Source: an uncultured Thermoleophilia bacterium (lineage in GTDB: Bacteria > Actinomycetota > Thermoleophilia > Gaiellales > F1-60-MAGs149). Taken from it: a stretch of 5,343 nucleotides of DNA. Position numbers and translations under genes: made by a program. Below are positions 4,795-5,343 of the stretch, piece after piece (positions within the stretch are counted from its first letter, which is position 1; each line of letters begins with the position of its first letter). The stretch covers positions 1-5,343 of the forward strand of contig CADCWC010000298.1 of the NCBI GenBank assembly GCA_902806305.1, given 5' to 3'. The notes below the pieces were generated by a model. It did not search any database, was not told where the DNA came from, and saw nothing but the letters and a program-made list of their open reading frames with translations.

Positions 4795-5343
4795 TCACCG
4801 CGGCTCGCTGAGCTTCAGCTGGACCAGGCGACACGCGCTCACGTCGGCGACCTCGCTCGCGCCCACCTTCGTGGCGCAGACGTAGAGGTTGAGCCGTCCG
4901 CCGTTCACGAGACGCAGCCGCCGCGACGGGAAGAGTCGGATGACCGCCTCACCGTTGCGCGCCGTCCGACCCGTCGGTCGGCCGCGCAGCAGGTAGCCCG
5001 GGACCGCCTTGACGGTCACGTTCGCGCCACGGACCAGGTAATCGCGCGTCTCACGGACGCGGACCCGGACGGTCACCGGGCGGTAGGAACGCAGCCGCTC
5101 GGGCCTGAAGTCGACGTTGTCCACCCGGAAGTGCGCGGGCGAGAAGACGCCTGCGGCCGGGACGCTGACCTGCCCGTTCGGCAGCGTGACCGCTCCGACC
5201 GGCGTCCCTTGGGACAGGTCGGCGGCGGCGCCGGCCGTGCACGGCGTGAGGTTCGACAACGTCAGCCGGTCGATCAGCACCGTGGAGTCGTAGATCCGGT
5301 CACCCTGGTCGAAGATGGTCAGGAACAACGAGTGCCGGCCGGG
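4795..5343 (-). CDS. Probable secreted choice-of-anchor L-type protein, 3' part (5' end outside window)
   Basis: The frame is open to the right edge, so the true start and any signal peptide are not visible; the TTG at 5328 is internal. The first ~27 visible residues (HSLFLTIFDQGDRIYDST, then VLIDRL) look like the end of a choice-of-anchor L domain, whose members end with a (D/A)xGDxxxDSxVxID pattern and usually occur in secreted or surface proteins. A linker follows. Residues ~90-179 form a beta-rich, Ig-like region (VTVRVRVRETR, ANVTVKAVP, NGEAVIRLFPSRRLRL, CRLVQLKL). I recall similar C-terminal modules in secreted proteins of Thermoleophilia. Three cysteines (35, 156, 171) could form a disulfide. 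No LPXTG or transmembrane anchor is present at the C-terminus, so the protein is probably released or held non-covalently. Function is unknown. A strong hairpin follows the stop. Confidence 0.65.
   Translation of the reverse strand, partial: PGRHSLFLTIFDQGDRIYDSTVLIDRLTLSNLTPCTAGAAADLSQGTPVGAVTLPNGQVSVPAAGVFSPAHFRVDNVDFRPERLRSYRPVTVRVRVRETRDYLVRGANVTVKAVPGYLLRGRPTGRTARNGEAVIRLFPSRRLRLVNGGRLNLYVCATKVGASEVADVSACRLVQLKLSEPR

Noticed and set aside
1..5343. A defence system, mobile element, CRISPR array or biosynthetic cluster
   Set aside because: There are no transposases, integrases, nuclease/toxin pairs, spaced repeats, synthases or tRNA-flanked islands. Composition appears uniform, and the genes belong to ordinary families.

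Overview
The window is very GC-rich and gene-dense, with strong G/C bias at third codon positions. It reads as a chromosomal segment of a high-GC actinobacterium. I infer class Thermoleophilia (Solirubrobacterales-like), for three reasons. The partial gene at the right edge ends in an Ig-like domain (VTVRVRVRETR to CRLVQLKL) that I associate with secreted proteins of that class. There is a lineage-type zinc-ribbon/coiled-coil hypothetical protein. There is also a short secreted cupredoxin of a kind common there. The placement rests on recall, not on a search.

Layout from left to right: (1) the 3' part of a rhomboid intramembrane serine protease gene (+), cut by the left edge. (2) A convergent pair on the minus strand: a zinc-ribbon/coiled-coil protein of unknown function and, upstream of it, a complete Nudix hydrolase. 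Both lack a clear Shine-Dalgarno and have a TANNNT -10-like hexamer very close to the start codon, so they may be leaderless or nearly so. (3) A divergent plus-strand gene for a secreted blue-copper (cupredoxin) protein. (4) A strong 11-bp inverted repeat separating it from a convergent minus-strand DUF429-family gene. (5) A minus-strand pair: a PRC-barrel protein followed 97 nt later by a formate/nitrite transporter (FNT) family channel. Both start with GTG behind an AGGAGG Shine-Dalgarno. (6) A perfect 13-bp hairpin, then the 3' part of a secreted protein whose visible start resembles the end of a choice-of-anchor L domain.

There is no rRNA, tRNA, CRISPR array, insertion sequence, phage gene or sign of recent transfer. 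All intergenic gaps are under about 140 bp. The genes look like ordinary chromosomal housekeeping, envelope and stress functions and do not form an obvious single pathway. The only pairings that suggest shared function are PRC-barrel with FNT channel (same strand, same style of translation start) and Nudix with zinc-ribbon protein (same strand, 72-nt gap). I found no convincing new multi-gene system. The least-understood items are the zinc-ribbon/coiled-coil protein and the PRC-barrel/FNT pair.
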